A stretch of DNA of 64,000 bases from Streptomyces flavotricini (GCF_020639365.1 NZ_JAINUL010000001.1:4181309-4245308); one strand, 5' to 3'; positions 24,778-35,023 are shown, counted from the first letter of the stretch. A program made the numbers and translations. Notes: generated from the letters alone by a model not told the origin.

Positions 24778-25405
24778 AGACGGTGACGCCGGCGTTGCGC
24801 AGGAACGCGACCGGGTTCACGGCCGAGCCGTAGTTCGGGGTGGTGCGGATCTCGAAGTGGAGGTGCGGGCCGCTGGAGTTGCCGGTGTTGCCGGACAGCG
24901 CGATCTGCGAGCCCTTGGCGACCTTCTGGCCGATCCGGACCTTGATCTTCGAGAGGTGCGCGTACTGCGAGTACGTGTTGTTCGCGTGCTTGATCACGAT
25001 GGCGTTGCCGTACGCGGGGCCGTCGCCGCCGCCGTTCGGGCCGGCCTTGACGACGGTGCCGGCGGAGGCGGCCTTGACCGGGGTGCCGACGGGGCAGGCG
25101 AAGTCCTGGCCCGAGTGCTTGTGGGACCACATGGTGCCGCCCTTGCCGAAGGTGGCGGAGAGCGTGTAGGTCGACACCGGCTTCTGCCAGGCGACGACGG
25201 CCTTGGCGGCCGTGTTGGCGGCGGCCACGGAGGCCTGGGCCTTCGCCTGGGCCGCGACCAGCGCGGCGGTGCCGGTCAGGGCGGTCTCGGGAGCCGTGTC
25301 GGCGAAGGCGGCGGTCGTCCCGGCCCCGAGAGCAAGGGCCGCACCGAGAGCGGTGGCGCCGATGGCGATACGGGTACGACGGGTGCTGTTGCGCTTCGCG
25401 GACAT
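24776..25405 (-). CDS. Secreted M23-family metallopeptidase
   Basis: 209 residues from ATG 25405, after AGGTCTCC. Signal peptide: basic SAKRNSTRRTR, then an alanine-rich hydrophobic core ending near FADTAPE. An Ala/Lys-rich helix (about 50-80) links to the LytM/M23 domain, whose zinc ligands are visible in HSGQDF (H-x3-D) and the HLHFE motif. These enzymes cut peptidoglycan cross-bridges; some are inactive activators, but the ligands here are complete. The 5' leader is long and contains a strong hairpin (25441-25488), suggesting RNA-level control. Confidence 0.93.
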   Translation of the reverse strand: MSAKRNSTRRTRIAIGATALGAALALGAGTTAAFADTAPETALTGTAALVAAQAKAQASVAAANTAAKAVVAWQKPVSTYTLSATFGKGGTMWSHKHSGQDFACPVGTPVKAASAGTVVKAGPNGGGDGPAYGNAIVIKHANNTYSQYAHLSKIKVRIGQKVAKGSQIALSGNTGNSSGPHLHFEIRTTPNYGSAVNPVAFLRNAGVTV

Positions 25406-25440
25406 AAGGAGACCTCCGGGCCGGGGACAAGGGGCGCTTC

Positions 25441-25488
25441 GGGCAAGAAGCCACCCGGCACGCTGGAGAGCGGATGCCGGGCTTGCCC
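25441..25488 (-). promoter_or_regulatory. hairpin in the 5' leader of the M23 peptidase gene
   Basis: GGGCAAG (25441-25447) pairs with CTTGCCC (25482-25488); CCCGGCA (25454-25460) with TGCCGGG (25475-25481); and inner CGCT (25461-25464) with AGCG (25469-25472) around GGAG. A 6-base bulge separates the first two helices. It lies 36-83 bases before the start codon. It could be an attenuator, a stability element or a ligand-binding RNA. Confidence 0.5.
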
Positions 25489-25614
25489 ACCCTTGGTAAC
25501 CCGTGCCCCGCGGTATCCCCAAACCTCCCGATTACTACCGGGGCTCGTAGGGCCGGAGGGTGTGACGCAACCGGTTGACCGCGCCCCTACTGGGCCGAGG
25601 CCCCGCCCCGATGG

Positions 25615-25666
25615 GGGCAAAACGGACATCCGATCTACGAGACGTCCTCGTAGGTCCGTTTTGCCC
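25615..25666. repeat. large interrupted palindrome upstream of the NACHT gene
   Basis: Outer arms GGGCAAAACGGAC (25615-25627) and GTCCGTTTTGCCC (25654-25666) are perfect complements, as are inner arms CTACGAG (25635-25641) and CTCGTAG (25647-25653). A 7-base internal loop lies on one side only. It sits in a divergent gap where a terminator is not expected. Confidence 0.65.
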
Positions 25667-25758
25667 TGTGCGGCTTGTCACCGGCGCGGGACCTCCACCG
25701 CCCCCCGAAGGACCAAAGCCCTGCAACCGTGCGGACCCCGGAGCTACGCTCACGCGTC

Positions 25759-28700
25759 GTGGACGCATCGACGGTGGGGATACGACTGGCGTCGGGGATC
25801 GCGACTCCCCTGATCAAGAGGCTCTTCCGGGGGGAGGGCGCGGGCGCGGGCCTGGTGGACCGGCCCGTACGGATCTCCTCGTACGTGTCGCTGCGCGAGA
25901 AACGCGTCCTGGACGCGGCCGACCTGCGCCGCCTCGCCGAGGGCCTCGTGGACGAGGCGTTGGCGACCTCCGGCGAGCGCCGGATCCCGCCGGGCGAGGA
26001 GGCGGGGGTGGCCACGGCTCTGGCGGCGACCCTGCACGCCCTGGGCGACGTGACCCTGAGCGACCTGGAAGCCGTCAGGCTGGGCCCCCGGGCCTTCGCA
26101 CGCGAGCTGCGCTCGGCGGCACCCGACCCGCTCCTGTCCCGCGACGCCGCGCTCTTCCACGAGGACCTGCTGGAGGCGACCTGCCTCCACATCCTGAACT
26201 TCTTCACGCAGCGGTCCACCTTCATCCCCGCCACCCTGGTCCAGCAGACCCGTGACATCGCCGAGCTCATCGCCAAGATCGACGAACTGCTCAACCGGAT
26301 CCGCCGCCAGGACGCCCGGGACCCGGAGTTCGAGCGCCGGTACCTGGACTACATCGTCCGGCGGCACGGCACGCTGACCATCTTCGGCCTGGACCTGGCC
26401 CCCGGTTCGGCCCGCTGGCCGCTCGACGTCGCCTACATCGGCCTCGCCGCGGAGAACGGCCGCACGGGAGTCCCGCCCGGGCCGGCCGACGAGGTGCTGA
26501 CCCGCCACGAGAGGGTCCTGCTGCGCGGCGAGGCGGGCTCCGGCAAGACCACGCTGATCCAGTGGCTGGCCGTCTCCGCCGCCCGCGGCGAACAGGCCGG
26601 ACGCATCCCGTACGTCCTCCCCCTGCGCACCCTCACCCGCCACGGGGAGCGGCTGCCGCCGCCCGCGCGCTTCCTCGCGGCCGTCGGCTCCCCCCTGACC
26701 GGGGAGCAGCCGCAGGGCTGGGAGGGGCGGGTGCTGCGCGACGGGCGCGCGCTGGTGCTGGTGGACGGCCTGGACGAGATCCCCGAGGCGGAACGGCCCC
26801 AGGCCCACCGGTGGCTCGAAGACCTGCTCGCCGCCTACCCGGGCAACCGCTGGCTGGTGACCTCCCGGCCCGCGGCGGTCCGCGGGGACTGGCTCACCGA
26901 CCAGGATTTCGAGGAGCTGCAGCTCGCCCCCATGAGCCGGGCCGAGGTCGCGGCGTTCGTCGAGCGCTGGCACACGGCCGCCGAGGGCGAGGCGGAGGAG
27001 CTGGACCTCCTGCGGGAGCGGCTCCTGCACTCCGTGCACAGCAAGCCGGAGCTGGCACGGCTGGCCACCAACCCCCTGCTGTGCGGGCTCTTCTGCGCCC
27101 TGCACCGCGAGCGCCGCGGCTTCCTGCCGTCCGGCCGCAAGGAGCTGTACACGGCCGCCCTGTCGATGCTGCTGCACCGGCGCGACCGCGAGCGGGGGCT
27201 GCGGCTGCCCGAGCTCGCCGAGGAGCCGCAGCTCCAGCTGCTGCAGCGGCTCGCGTACTGGCTGATCCGCAACGGCCGTGCCGAGCTCGGGCGCGGCCGG
27301 GCCGAAGCCCTGATCGCCGACGCGCTGCCGGCCGTACCGGCCGCTCAGGTGCTCGGCGACGCTCCCGCCGTCCTGCGGCACTTCCTGGAGCGCACCGGTC
27401 TGCTGCGGGCCCCCACCGAGGACACGGTCGAGTTCGTCCACCGCACCTTCCAGGACTTCCTGGGAGCGGGGGCGGCGCTGGACGAGGGCGGTCTCGGCGA
27501 ACTCACCCGGCACGCCGACGACGACCAGTGGGAGGACGTCATCCGCATGGCGGTGGCCCAGGGCCGCCCCCGCGACCGCGCGGCGATCATCCGCGACCTG
27601 CTGATCCGCGGCTCGGACCGCTCGGAGCTGCTCGCCTTCGCCTGCCTGGAGTTCGCGACGGAGCTGGAGCCCGAGCTGCGCGAGGACGTGCAGGCGGCGG
27701 CGGGCAGGCTCATCCCGCCTGCCACCGACGAGGCCGCGCAGGCACTCGCCCGGGTCGGACCGCTGGTCCTGGAGCTGCTGCCGGGGCCCGAGCTGGTCGG
27801 CGACGCCGCCAAGGCCCTGCACACGATCACCGCTGCCGGCCGGGTCGGCTCGGATCAGGCCATCCCCTTCCTGGCGCGGTACGTCGGCCACTCCTCGGCC
27901 GCCGTCCGCATGGAGCTGGCCCGGCTCTGGTCCCGCTTCGAGGCCCGCCCGTACGCCGAGCAGGTCATCGCCCGGCTCCCGGCGGAGGACCCGCTGACGG
28001 TGCTCTCGGACGAGGCGCTCGACGCGCTCGGCTCCTGCTCACCGCGCCGGCGCCTGACGGTCGCGGGCCCCGTGACGCCCGGGGCGCTCGCCCGGTACCT
28101 CGCCCGCGTCCACCCCGAGCGGCTCACCCTGCGCGACAACCCGTCGCTGACCGACCTGCGGTTCCTGCGCGGGCAGGACTCCCTCTCGGCCCTCGTGCTC
28201 CAGCGGTGCCCGAAGATCACGGACGTCGACGCTCTGGCCGGGTTGCCCGTCAGGGCGGCGGTCCTGGACCTCTCGGCACCCGCGGTGCGGCTCGGAGGCG
28301 TGCTGTCCGGCTGGGACCGGCTGGCCGAGCTCGAAGTCCGCGGGGACCTCTCCTGGTCCCTGGACGACGTGGCGCAGGGGGCGTCCCTGACCCATCTGGA
28401 CGCCCGGTCCAGGCCGCGTCCCGCGCCCGGGTTGCGCGGGCTCTCCCGCCACAAGCGGATGCGCACCCTCGTGCTCGGAGCCGAGTGGGGGCCCGCGACC
28501 GCCGCGGACTGGCGGGAACTGGGCGCCCTGCCCGAGCTGCGCATCCTGGTGCTGGAGGCCGGGGCGCTCGACGAGATGCCGGAAGACCTCCGGTTGTCCT
28601 CCGTGGAGGAGCTGGAGCTGGCCCACGTGAGCGGCGACCCGAAGAGGTTCCTCCGCCGGCTGCCCGCTCTCCTGCCCGGCCTGCGGCTGCTGAGCGTACT

Positions 28701-28773
28701 GCGGAGCTGGGAGCACGCCGACGTGATCGCCGACGGGCTGCGGACCGGCCCGGTCCAGCTGGGATGGCGCTGA
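25759..28773 (+). CDS. NACHT-domain (NLR-like) NTPase with C-terminal leucine-rich segment
   Basis: 1004 residues from GTG 25759; an upstream ATG adds 28 residues without family character. About 1-200 is an all-helical N-terminal domain starting with a short hydrophobic stretch (VGIRLASGIATPLIKRLF). The NACHT domain has Walker A GEAGSGKTT (about 256), Walker B/Mg site LVDGLDEIPE (about 335) and WLVTSRPAA. The helical FVHRTFQDFLGA (about 560) is typical of NACHT/NLR winged-helix regions. From about 790 on, leucine-rich repeats are visible (LRDNPSLTDLRFL, LVLQRCPKITDVDAL). Bacterial NACHT proteins are established anti-phage sensors in several cases; whether this one is, is inference. It converges on clpC. 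Confidence 0.9.
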   Translation: MDASTVGIRLASGIATPLIKRLFRGEGAGAGLVDRPVRISSYVSLREKRVLDAADLRRLAEGLVDEALATSGERRIPPGEEAGVATALAATLHALGDVTLSDLEAVRLGPRAFARELRSAAPDPLLSRDAALFHEDLLEATCLHILNFFTQRSTFIPATLVQQTRDIAELIAKIDELLNRIRRQDARDPEFERRYLDYIVRRHGTLTIFGLDLAPGSARWPLDVAYIGLAAENGRTGVPPGPADEVLTRHERVLLRGEAGSGKTTLIQWLAVSAARGEQAGRIPYVLPLRTLTRHGERLPPPARFLAAVGSPLTGEQPQGWEGRVLRDGRALVLVDGLDEIPEAERPQAHRWLEDLLAAYPGNRWLVTSRPAAVRGDWLTDQDFEELQLAPMSRAEVAAFVERWHTAAEGEAEELDLLRERLLHSVHSKPELARLATNPLLCGLFCALHRERRGFLPSGRKELYTAALSMLLHRRDRERGLRLPELAEEPQLQLLQRLAYWLIRNGRAELGRGRAEALIADALPAVPAAQVLGDAPAVLRHFLERTGLLRAPTEDTVEFVHRTFQDFLGAGAALDEGGLGELTRHADDDQWEDVIRMAVAQGRPRDRAAIIRDLLIRGSDRSELLAFACLEFATELEPELREDVQAAAGRLIPPATDEAAQALARVGPLVLELLPGPELVGDAAKALHTITAAGRVGSDQAIPFLARYVGHSSAAVRMELARLWSRFEARPYAEQVIARLPAEDPLTVLSDEALDALGSCSPRRRLTVAGPVTPGALARYLARVHPERLTLRDNPSLTDLRFLRGQDSLSALVLQRCPKITDVDALAGLPVRAAVLDLSAPAVRLGGVLSGWDRLAELEVRGDLSWSLDDVAQGASLTHLDARSRPRPAPGLRGLSRHKRMRTLVLGAEWGPATAADWRELGALPELRILVLEAGALDEMPEDLRLSSVEELELAHVSGDPKRFLRRLPALLPGLRLLSVLRSWEHADVIADGLRTGPVQLGWR

Positions 28774-28782
28774 GGCACGCCA

Positions 28783-28824
28783 AAGGGGCGGCCCCGGGAC
28801 CTTTCGGTTCCGGGGCCGCCCCTT
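28783..28824. terminator. bidirectional terminator between the NACHT gene and clpC
   Basis: AAGGGGCGGCCCCGG (28783-28797) pairs over 15 bases with 28810-28824; the loop is CTTTCGGT-like. It carries an A-run on one side and TT on the other, and lies between convergent stop codons. Confidence 0.85.
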
Positions 28825-28845
28825 CGTACGGCTGACGCCCGCGCG

Positions 28846-31371
<2,526 letters not shown>

Positions 31372-31432
31372 CGTTTATCGCTCCTCAGAGCGGTCGGGCA
31401 GTTCGGGGTCGGTCCCCGCCCTGTCCTTCCGC

Positions 31433-31455
31433 ATGCTAGTCCCGCGGGGCGGGAC
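31433..31455 (-). promoter_or_regulatory. clpC promoter with adjacent inverted repeat
   Basis: Minus-strand -10 box TAGCAT (31433-31438). Next to it, GTCCCGC-GGG-GCGGGAC (31439-31455) is a perfect 7-bp inverted repeat lying where the spacer would be, so a bound protein would block or reposition polymerase. No good -35 is visible, which is compatible with an activator-dependent promoter. Confidence 0.5.
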
Positions 31456-31789
31456 AGCTCATTCCAACTGCCGACATCCGTCCGCGATCACCCCCACGTC
31501 AGTGGGGAAAACCGGCTTCAACAGCCGACAACTGCTCCAACCCGATGGTGCGAGACGATGTTCCCGCAGGCCAGGCAGATACCCGTCACACGTGTACGCC
31601 GATGGCGAACGGAAGCCGCCCAAATCAGCGTGTCGCCCCGATCCACTAGGAATGTCTTACCCGTAAGGACTGACACTCCATGCCGGTGGCACCGGTTCCC
31701 TCCGCTACGGGCGAACACGATTGCGTCCCGAATGTGGGACTGCACCTCGACGGATGTTTACGTTCCGCATTGAGGCCGCCGCGTAGCGT

Positions 31790-31812
31790 AACTCCGGCGT
31801 CCCTCCGGAGTT
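31790..31812 (+). promoter_or_regulatory. inverted repeat over the ribosome binding site of the gene at 31822
   Basis: AACTCCGG (31790-31797) and CCGGAGTT (31805-31812) are perfect complements 7 bases apart. The GGAG in the right arm is the only plausible ribosome binding site. A TAGCGT box (31784-31789) directly precedes it. It could be an operator at the transcription start or a hairpin that hides the binding site. Confidence 0.45.
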
Positions 31813-31821
31813 GCTCCGGTC

Positions 31822-32469
31822 ATGGCCGCCACCGTTCCACCGCCCCGCGTCGCTCCCGAGGATCCGCCCGCGGATCCGCCCAGGGACGCGTACGCGTCCT
31901 GGTACGAGGAGGTGCTCGGCTGGCCCGTCGCCGGCGGACCGCCCGCCCGGCTGGTCACCGGGGTGCTGTTCGACGTGCTGGAGCTGCCGGCCGATGCCGG
32001 GGAGCGGCTGCTGCGCGGGCCGGTCGCCACGGGTCCGGTGGCGCTCTCGGGGCTCAGGATGCGCTTCCTGGTGGCCGCGGGGAGTGCGGACGAGCTGGAG
32101 GGGCTGCTCGACTGGCTGGAGTGGGGCGGGGTCGCCCTGGACCTCCGTGCGCTGGGCGCCGACGGCCGGATCTCGGCCCCGGTGCCGCCGGGACACCCCC
32201 AGGGAAGTCCCCGGGGGGCCGCCGTGTGGCTGCGACCCCCCGAGCAGGGGTGTGAGGCACTTCTGCCCTCCCTGCCCGGTCCGGGGCAGGGCGCCGGTCC
32301 CCGGCACGGTGGTGCCGGACCCGATCTCGTACGCCTGGTCGCGGCGGCGGCGACGGAATGCCACCGTGCGCGCCTGTGGCGGCGTACGCCCCCGCGGGCC
32401 CCTTCCCTCGGCAGCCCGCGGGCCCTGAGGGAACGAGAGGCCGAGGGTCAGCCCTTGGCGTTCTCGTAG
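31822..32469 (+). CDS. Conserved Streptomyces protein of unknown function
   Basis: 215 residues from ATG 31822. The centre (YASWYEEVLGWPVAGG, TGVLFDVLELPADAG, GLLDWLEWGGVALDL) looks like the short primase/polymerase-related proteins scattered in Streptomyces genomes, but catalytic residues are not evident, so no activity is claimed. The C-terminus is basic and Arg/Pro-rich. No signal peptide or membrane segment. Its last 22 bases overlap the end of lsr2 on the other strand. Confidence 0.7.
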   Translation: MAATVPPPRVAPEDPPADPPRDAYASWYEEVLGWPVAGGPPARLVTGVLFDVLELPADAGERLLRGPVATGPVALSGLRMRFLVAAGSADELEGLLDWLEWGGVALDLRALGADGRISAPVPPGHPQGSPRGAAVWLRPPEQGCEALLPSLPGPGQGAGPRHGGAGPDLVRLVAAAATECHRARLWRRTPPRAPSLGSPRALREREAEGQPLAFS

Positions 32470-32786
32470 GCCTCGCGGATTTCCTGCGGAACGCGCCCGC
32501 GGTCGTTGACGCTCATCCCCTGGGCCTTGGCCCACGCGCGGATCTCGGCGGTGTCCGGGTTCCCGGACGTCGCGGCCGTACGCGCCTTGGCGCGACCGCC
32601 CGAGGCGCGGCCACCGGTGCGGCGGGCGCCCTTGACGTAGTCGGCGAGCGCGGAGCGCAGCTTCTCCGCGTTGGCGGTGGTGAGGTCGATCTCGTAGGTC
32701 TTGCCATCCAGAGCGAACGTCACGGTCTCGTCCGCCTCGCCACCGTCGAGGTCGTCGACAAGAAGGACCTGAACCTTCTGTGCCAC
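32448..32786 (-). CDS. lsr2: Lsr2, nucleoid-associated xenogeneic silencer
   Basis: 112 residues from GTG 32786. N-terminal dimerisation/oligomerisation part (VQVLLVDDLDGGEADETV, FALDGKTYEIDL) and C-terminal DNA-binding part with the RGR hook in VNDRGRVPQEIREAYENA that enters the minor groove of AT-rich DNA. In Streptomyces Lsr2 silences foreign and specialised-metabolite genes. The leader upstream is unusually A/T-rich for this chromosome and contains GAAAAGC/GCTTTTC arms (32804-32810, 32831-32837), which would suit autoregulation. Confidence 0.97.
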   Translation of the reverse strand: MAQKVQVLLVDDLDGGEADETVTFALDGKTYEIDLTTANAEKLRSALADYVKGARRTGGRASGGRAKARTAATSGNPDTAEIRAWAKAQGMSVNDRGRVPQEIREAYENAKG

Positions 32787-32952
32787 CGGGATTTCCTTTC
32801 ATCGAAAAGCAGTACAGCGGAAAGGAAACCGCTTTTCCCTGGAAAACACAAACCCCCAGGGAGAGGTTCGAGACCGCAACGCGGCGGGAAACGTGCGCGA
32901 TTCGGACATAGGCCACAGGTGCGCGGAGCACGGGAAAAGCCCCCGTGATCGT

Positions 32953-33483
32953 TCAGAGGTGCAGAAGCATCCGACTGTTGCCCAAGGTGTTCGGCTTCAC
33001 TCGTTCGAGACCCAGGAACTCGGCGACACCCTCGTCATAGGAACGCAGGAGCTCCATGTAGACATCCGTCTCGACCGGCGTCTCGCCGATCTCGACGAAG
33101 CCGTGCTTCGCGAAGAAGTCCACTTCGAAGGTCAGGCAGAAAACCTTGGCGACGCCGAGGGTCCGCGCGGTGTCCAACAACTGCCGCAGCAGCTGATGGC
33201 CGACTCCGGCGCCCTTCAACTCGCGGTCCACCGCGAGAGTGCGCACTTCGGCCAGGTCTTCCCACATGACGTGGAGAGCGCCGCAGCCGACCACCCGGCC
33301 GTCCCGGCCACCTTCCGCGATCCAGAACTCCTGGATGTCCTCGTAAAGAACCACCGGGGCTTTGTCGAGGAGGATCCGCTGCTGCACGTACTGGTCGAGG
33401 AGGCGGCGCAGCGCGGGAACATCGCCGGTGCGGGCACGGCGGATCGTCACTGTTTTTGCGTGTTCAGCGGAAAACTCACCCAT
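32953..33483 (-). CDS. GNAT amino-acid N-acetyltransferase (N-acetylglutamate synthase-like)
   Basis: 176 residues. GNAT fold with IRRARTGDVPALRRLLDQY at the start, acetyl-CoA loop VDRELKGAGVGHQLLRQLL and FCLTFEVDFFAKHGF near the end. The sequence plan, including the YVQQRILLDK and ALHVMWEDLAEVRTL stretches, is that of the short actinobacterial ArgA (Rv2747-like), which makes N-acetylglutamate for arginine synthesis. The native substrate is not proven by sequence. A small hairpin (CACGGG-N7-CCCGTG, 32929-32947) lies just after the stop. It is 9 bases downstream of the BlaI-like regulator gene, so the two are probably co-transcribed. Confidence 0.85.
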   Translation of the reverse strand: MGEFSAEHAKTVTIRRARTGDVPALRRLLDQYVQQRILLDKAPVVLYEDIQEFWIAEGGRDGRVVGCGALHVMWEDLAEVRTLAVDRELKGAGVGHQLLRQLLDTARTLGVAKVFCLTFEVDFFAKHGFVEIGETPVETDVYMELLRSYDEGVAEFLGLERVKPNTLGNSRMLLHL

Positions 33484-33492
33484 GCCCGGACG

Positions 33493-33972
33493 CTATCGCC
33501 CGGGCTCGGTCCCGCGCCCGGCGGAGTCCCCTTCGGCGGGAGGGGGTTCGGAGGGCGTCCCGGCGGGGGACGGGGCCGGGGACTCGGCGGGCGGCTCCGC
33601 GGCCGACCCGTCGTCGTAGCCGACGATGCGGAAGGCGTCGCGCAGGGCGTCGCGCTGTTCCGCGGACATCATGCCGAAGAAGGCCACGAGGGCGGCCGCG
33701 GGGTTGTCGCTCGTCGACCAGGCTTCGTTCATCAGTGCGGCCGAGTAGGCGGCACGGGTGGAGACCGCGGTATATCGATAGGCGCGGCCTTCGGCTTCCC
33801 GGCGGACCCAGCCCTTCTGATGGAGATTGTCCATAACGGTCATCACCGTGGTGTACGCGATGGACCGTTCCTGCTGGAGGTCTTCCAGAACTTCACGAAC
33901 AGTGACCGGGCGGTTCCACTGCCACACCCGCGTCATGACCGCGTCTTCGAGTTCTCCCAAGGGGCGAGGCAC
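33493..33972 (-). CDS. BlaI/MecI/CopY-family transcriptional regulator
   Basis: 159 residues. Winged helix: LGELEDAVMTRVWQWNRPVTVREVLEDL, TTVMTVMDNLHQKGWVRRE and YRYTAVSTRAAY are diagnostic for the BlaI/MecI group (cited in parts). The C-terminal 45 residues are Pro/Ser/Glu-rich and likely disordered. Family members repress and are released by proteolysis through an M56 (BlaR-type) sensor; no such gene is near, so the signal is unknown. It lies directly upstream of the acetyltransferase gene. Confidence 0.9.
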   Translation of the reverse strand: MPRPLGELEDAVMTRVWQWNRPVTVREVLEDLQQERSIAYTTVMTVMDNLHQKGWVRREAEGRAYRYTAVSTRAAYSAALMNEAWSTSDNPAAALVAFFGMMSAEQRDALRDAFRIVGYDDGSAAEPPAESPAPSPAGTPSEPPPAEGDSAGRGTEPGR

Positions 33973-34111
33973 AACAGCACGATAGTGCGGAATGTGCGGA
34001 ATTGCCCGGCTATTCGGAAGGCAACGCGCCGCAAGAATGCGGTGGCACCGCGTTACGCGGCAGTGCCGCGCGAGGGCGGTACCCGGGGAGAGGGAGGGAA
34101 GGCCGGGCGGA

Positions 34112-34285
34112 CTACTGGCCGGGCTGCGCCTGCTTGGCGGCCTCGGCGCGGGCGATCACGGCGTCGACGGCCGCGTCTTCCTTGGCCTTGTTGGCGCCGC
34201 CCTGGCTCTTCACGATCGTCACGACGAGCGCGATGAAGAATCCGGCCATCACTACGGGGGGCACGAGCGCGGAGACGTAGTCCAT
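34112..34285 (-). CDS. Small single-pass membrane protein
   Basis: 57 residues from ATG 34285 to TAG 34112. One transmembrane helix (about 5-26: SALVPPVVMAGFFIALVVTIV) is followed by a Lys/Ala/Glu-rich helix ending AKQAQPGQ. Codon use is normal for the genome, and the gene fills an otherwise empty gap. The layout (N-terminal anchor, short cytoplasmic helix) resembles small conserved actinobacterial proteins of unknown role. It follows the gene at 34299-34958 by 13 bases. Confidence 0.78.
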   Translation of the reverse strand: MDYVSALVPPVVMAGFFIALVVTIVKSQGGANKAKEDAAVDAVIARAEAAKQAQPGQ

Positions 34286-34298
34286 GCCCCCAGCGTAG

Positions 34299-34958
34299 CT
34301 ACCCGGCCGCGAGCCCGGCCGCCGGGGGCGGGGTGGGCTTGCGGCGCGGCGGGAACACCTCGCCGGGGGTCGGGATGGGCCGCTCGGACGGGCGTTCGGA
34401 CGGGCGCTCGGGGTGCGGCGGCCCCTTGGGCTCCGGCGCGGGCCGGGCGGGCTCCTCCCTGCCGTCCTTGCCGTCCTTCGCCGCCCTGCCCTCCCGGGTG
34501 TCCTTGCCCCCGGACAGCGCCAGCAGGCGGGTCCGGGGCTGCGGGGTCGTGGACAGCCTCCGGCGTACGGAGCGCTCCGCGATGCCCTGGCAGCGCTCCA
34601 GCAGCGCCGCCGCGACCGCGTTGGCCCGCAGCGCGCGCAGGGCGGCCAGATCGTCGGGCGCGGGCTCGTACCCCGCGGCCAGGGCGTCCTGGAGCAGCTC
34701 CAGGTAGCCGGAGAGGCTGCCGGGCAGGGCGCCGCGGTAGCGGGCCAGGTCGGCGAGGAGGAACTCTCTGAGCCGCCCCGCCTCCCGGACCGCTTCGTCC
34801 ACCGACTGCGCGAGGCGCAGACAGTCCTGGACCTCGGAGGTCGTCAGGGGGGCGGGGGCCGTGGAGGACTGGAGGGCGTGGGCGAGCGTTCGCCTGAGCA
34901 CGTGCAGCTCGGCGGCGCTGAACGCCATGCCGCCGCGGGATCCGTAGGGCGTGGGCAT
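34299..34958 (-). CDS. Conserved cytoplasmic protein of unknown function
   Basis: 219 residues from ATG 34958 (MPTPYGSRGGMAF). The first 130 residues are helical and Leu/Ala-rich (AELHVLRRTLAHALQ, VQDCLRLAQSVDEAVREAGRLREFLLADLARY, cited in parts). The C-terminal 80 are disordered and rich in Pro, Arg and Glu with PSERPSERP repeats. No catalytic motif or membrane segment. The helical part may mediate protein contacts. It is probably co-transcribed with the small membrane protein downstream. Confidence 0.75.
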   Translation of the reverse strand: MPTPYGSRGGMAFSAAELHVLRRTLAHALQSSTAPAPLTTSEVQDCLRLAQSVDEAVREAGRLREFLLADLARYRGALPGSLSGYLELLQDALAAGYEPAPDDLAALRALRANAVAAALLERCQGIAERSVRRRLSTTPQPRTRLLALSGGKDTREGRAAKDGKDGREEPARPAPEPKGPPHPERPSERPSERPIPTPGEVFPPRRKPTPPPAAGLAAG

Positions 34959-35023
34959 GGCCCGAAGATACGCGCTAATCGGACAAAATCCCCTGAGCGG
35001 CATGATTCCGGGCGCGCCGACCT

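Larger units (their letters stand above)
25406..25758. other. divergent intergenic region between the M23 and NACHT genes
   Basis: 353 bases without a gene. It holds two strong hairpins (25441-25488 and 25615-25666, listed separately), a likely leaderless NACHT promoter (TACGCT at 25745-25750, weak CTGCAA at 25721-25726) and the M23 leader. I looked for the ydaO (c-di-AMP) riboswitch often found before Streptomyces wall hydrolases and did not find its conserved blocks. Confidence 0.6.
31372..31821. other. intergenic region upstream of clpC
   Basis: 450 bases, less GC-rich than the genes around it. It holds the clpC promoter (below), a CCCCAC-GTCA-GTGGGG hairpin (31492-31507), and, on the minus strand, GTTCGCCATCGGCG (31597-31610), which resembles a ClgR half-palindrome (CGC-N5-GCG) but is some 160 bases above the predicted start of transcription. 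A short minus-strand reading frame (31518-31745) is not convincing as a gene. Confidence 0.55.

Noticed and set aside
25406..25640. ydaO (c-di-AMP) riboswitch before the M23 peptidase
   Set aside because: The conserved GGGGGAACC and GGGGTGAAT blocks are not there; only a generic hairpin is seen.
31518..31745. 75-codon minus-strand frame with a CLACG motif upstream of clpC
   Set aside because: Roughly 60 percent GC at third codon positions over its last 52 codons, far below neighbouring genes; no ribosome binding site. It could be a real small gene only if conserved in relatives.
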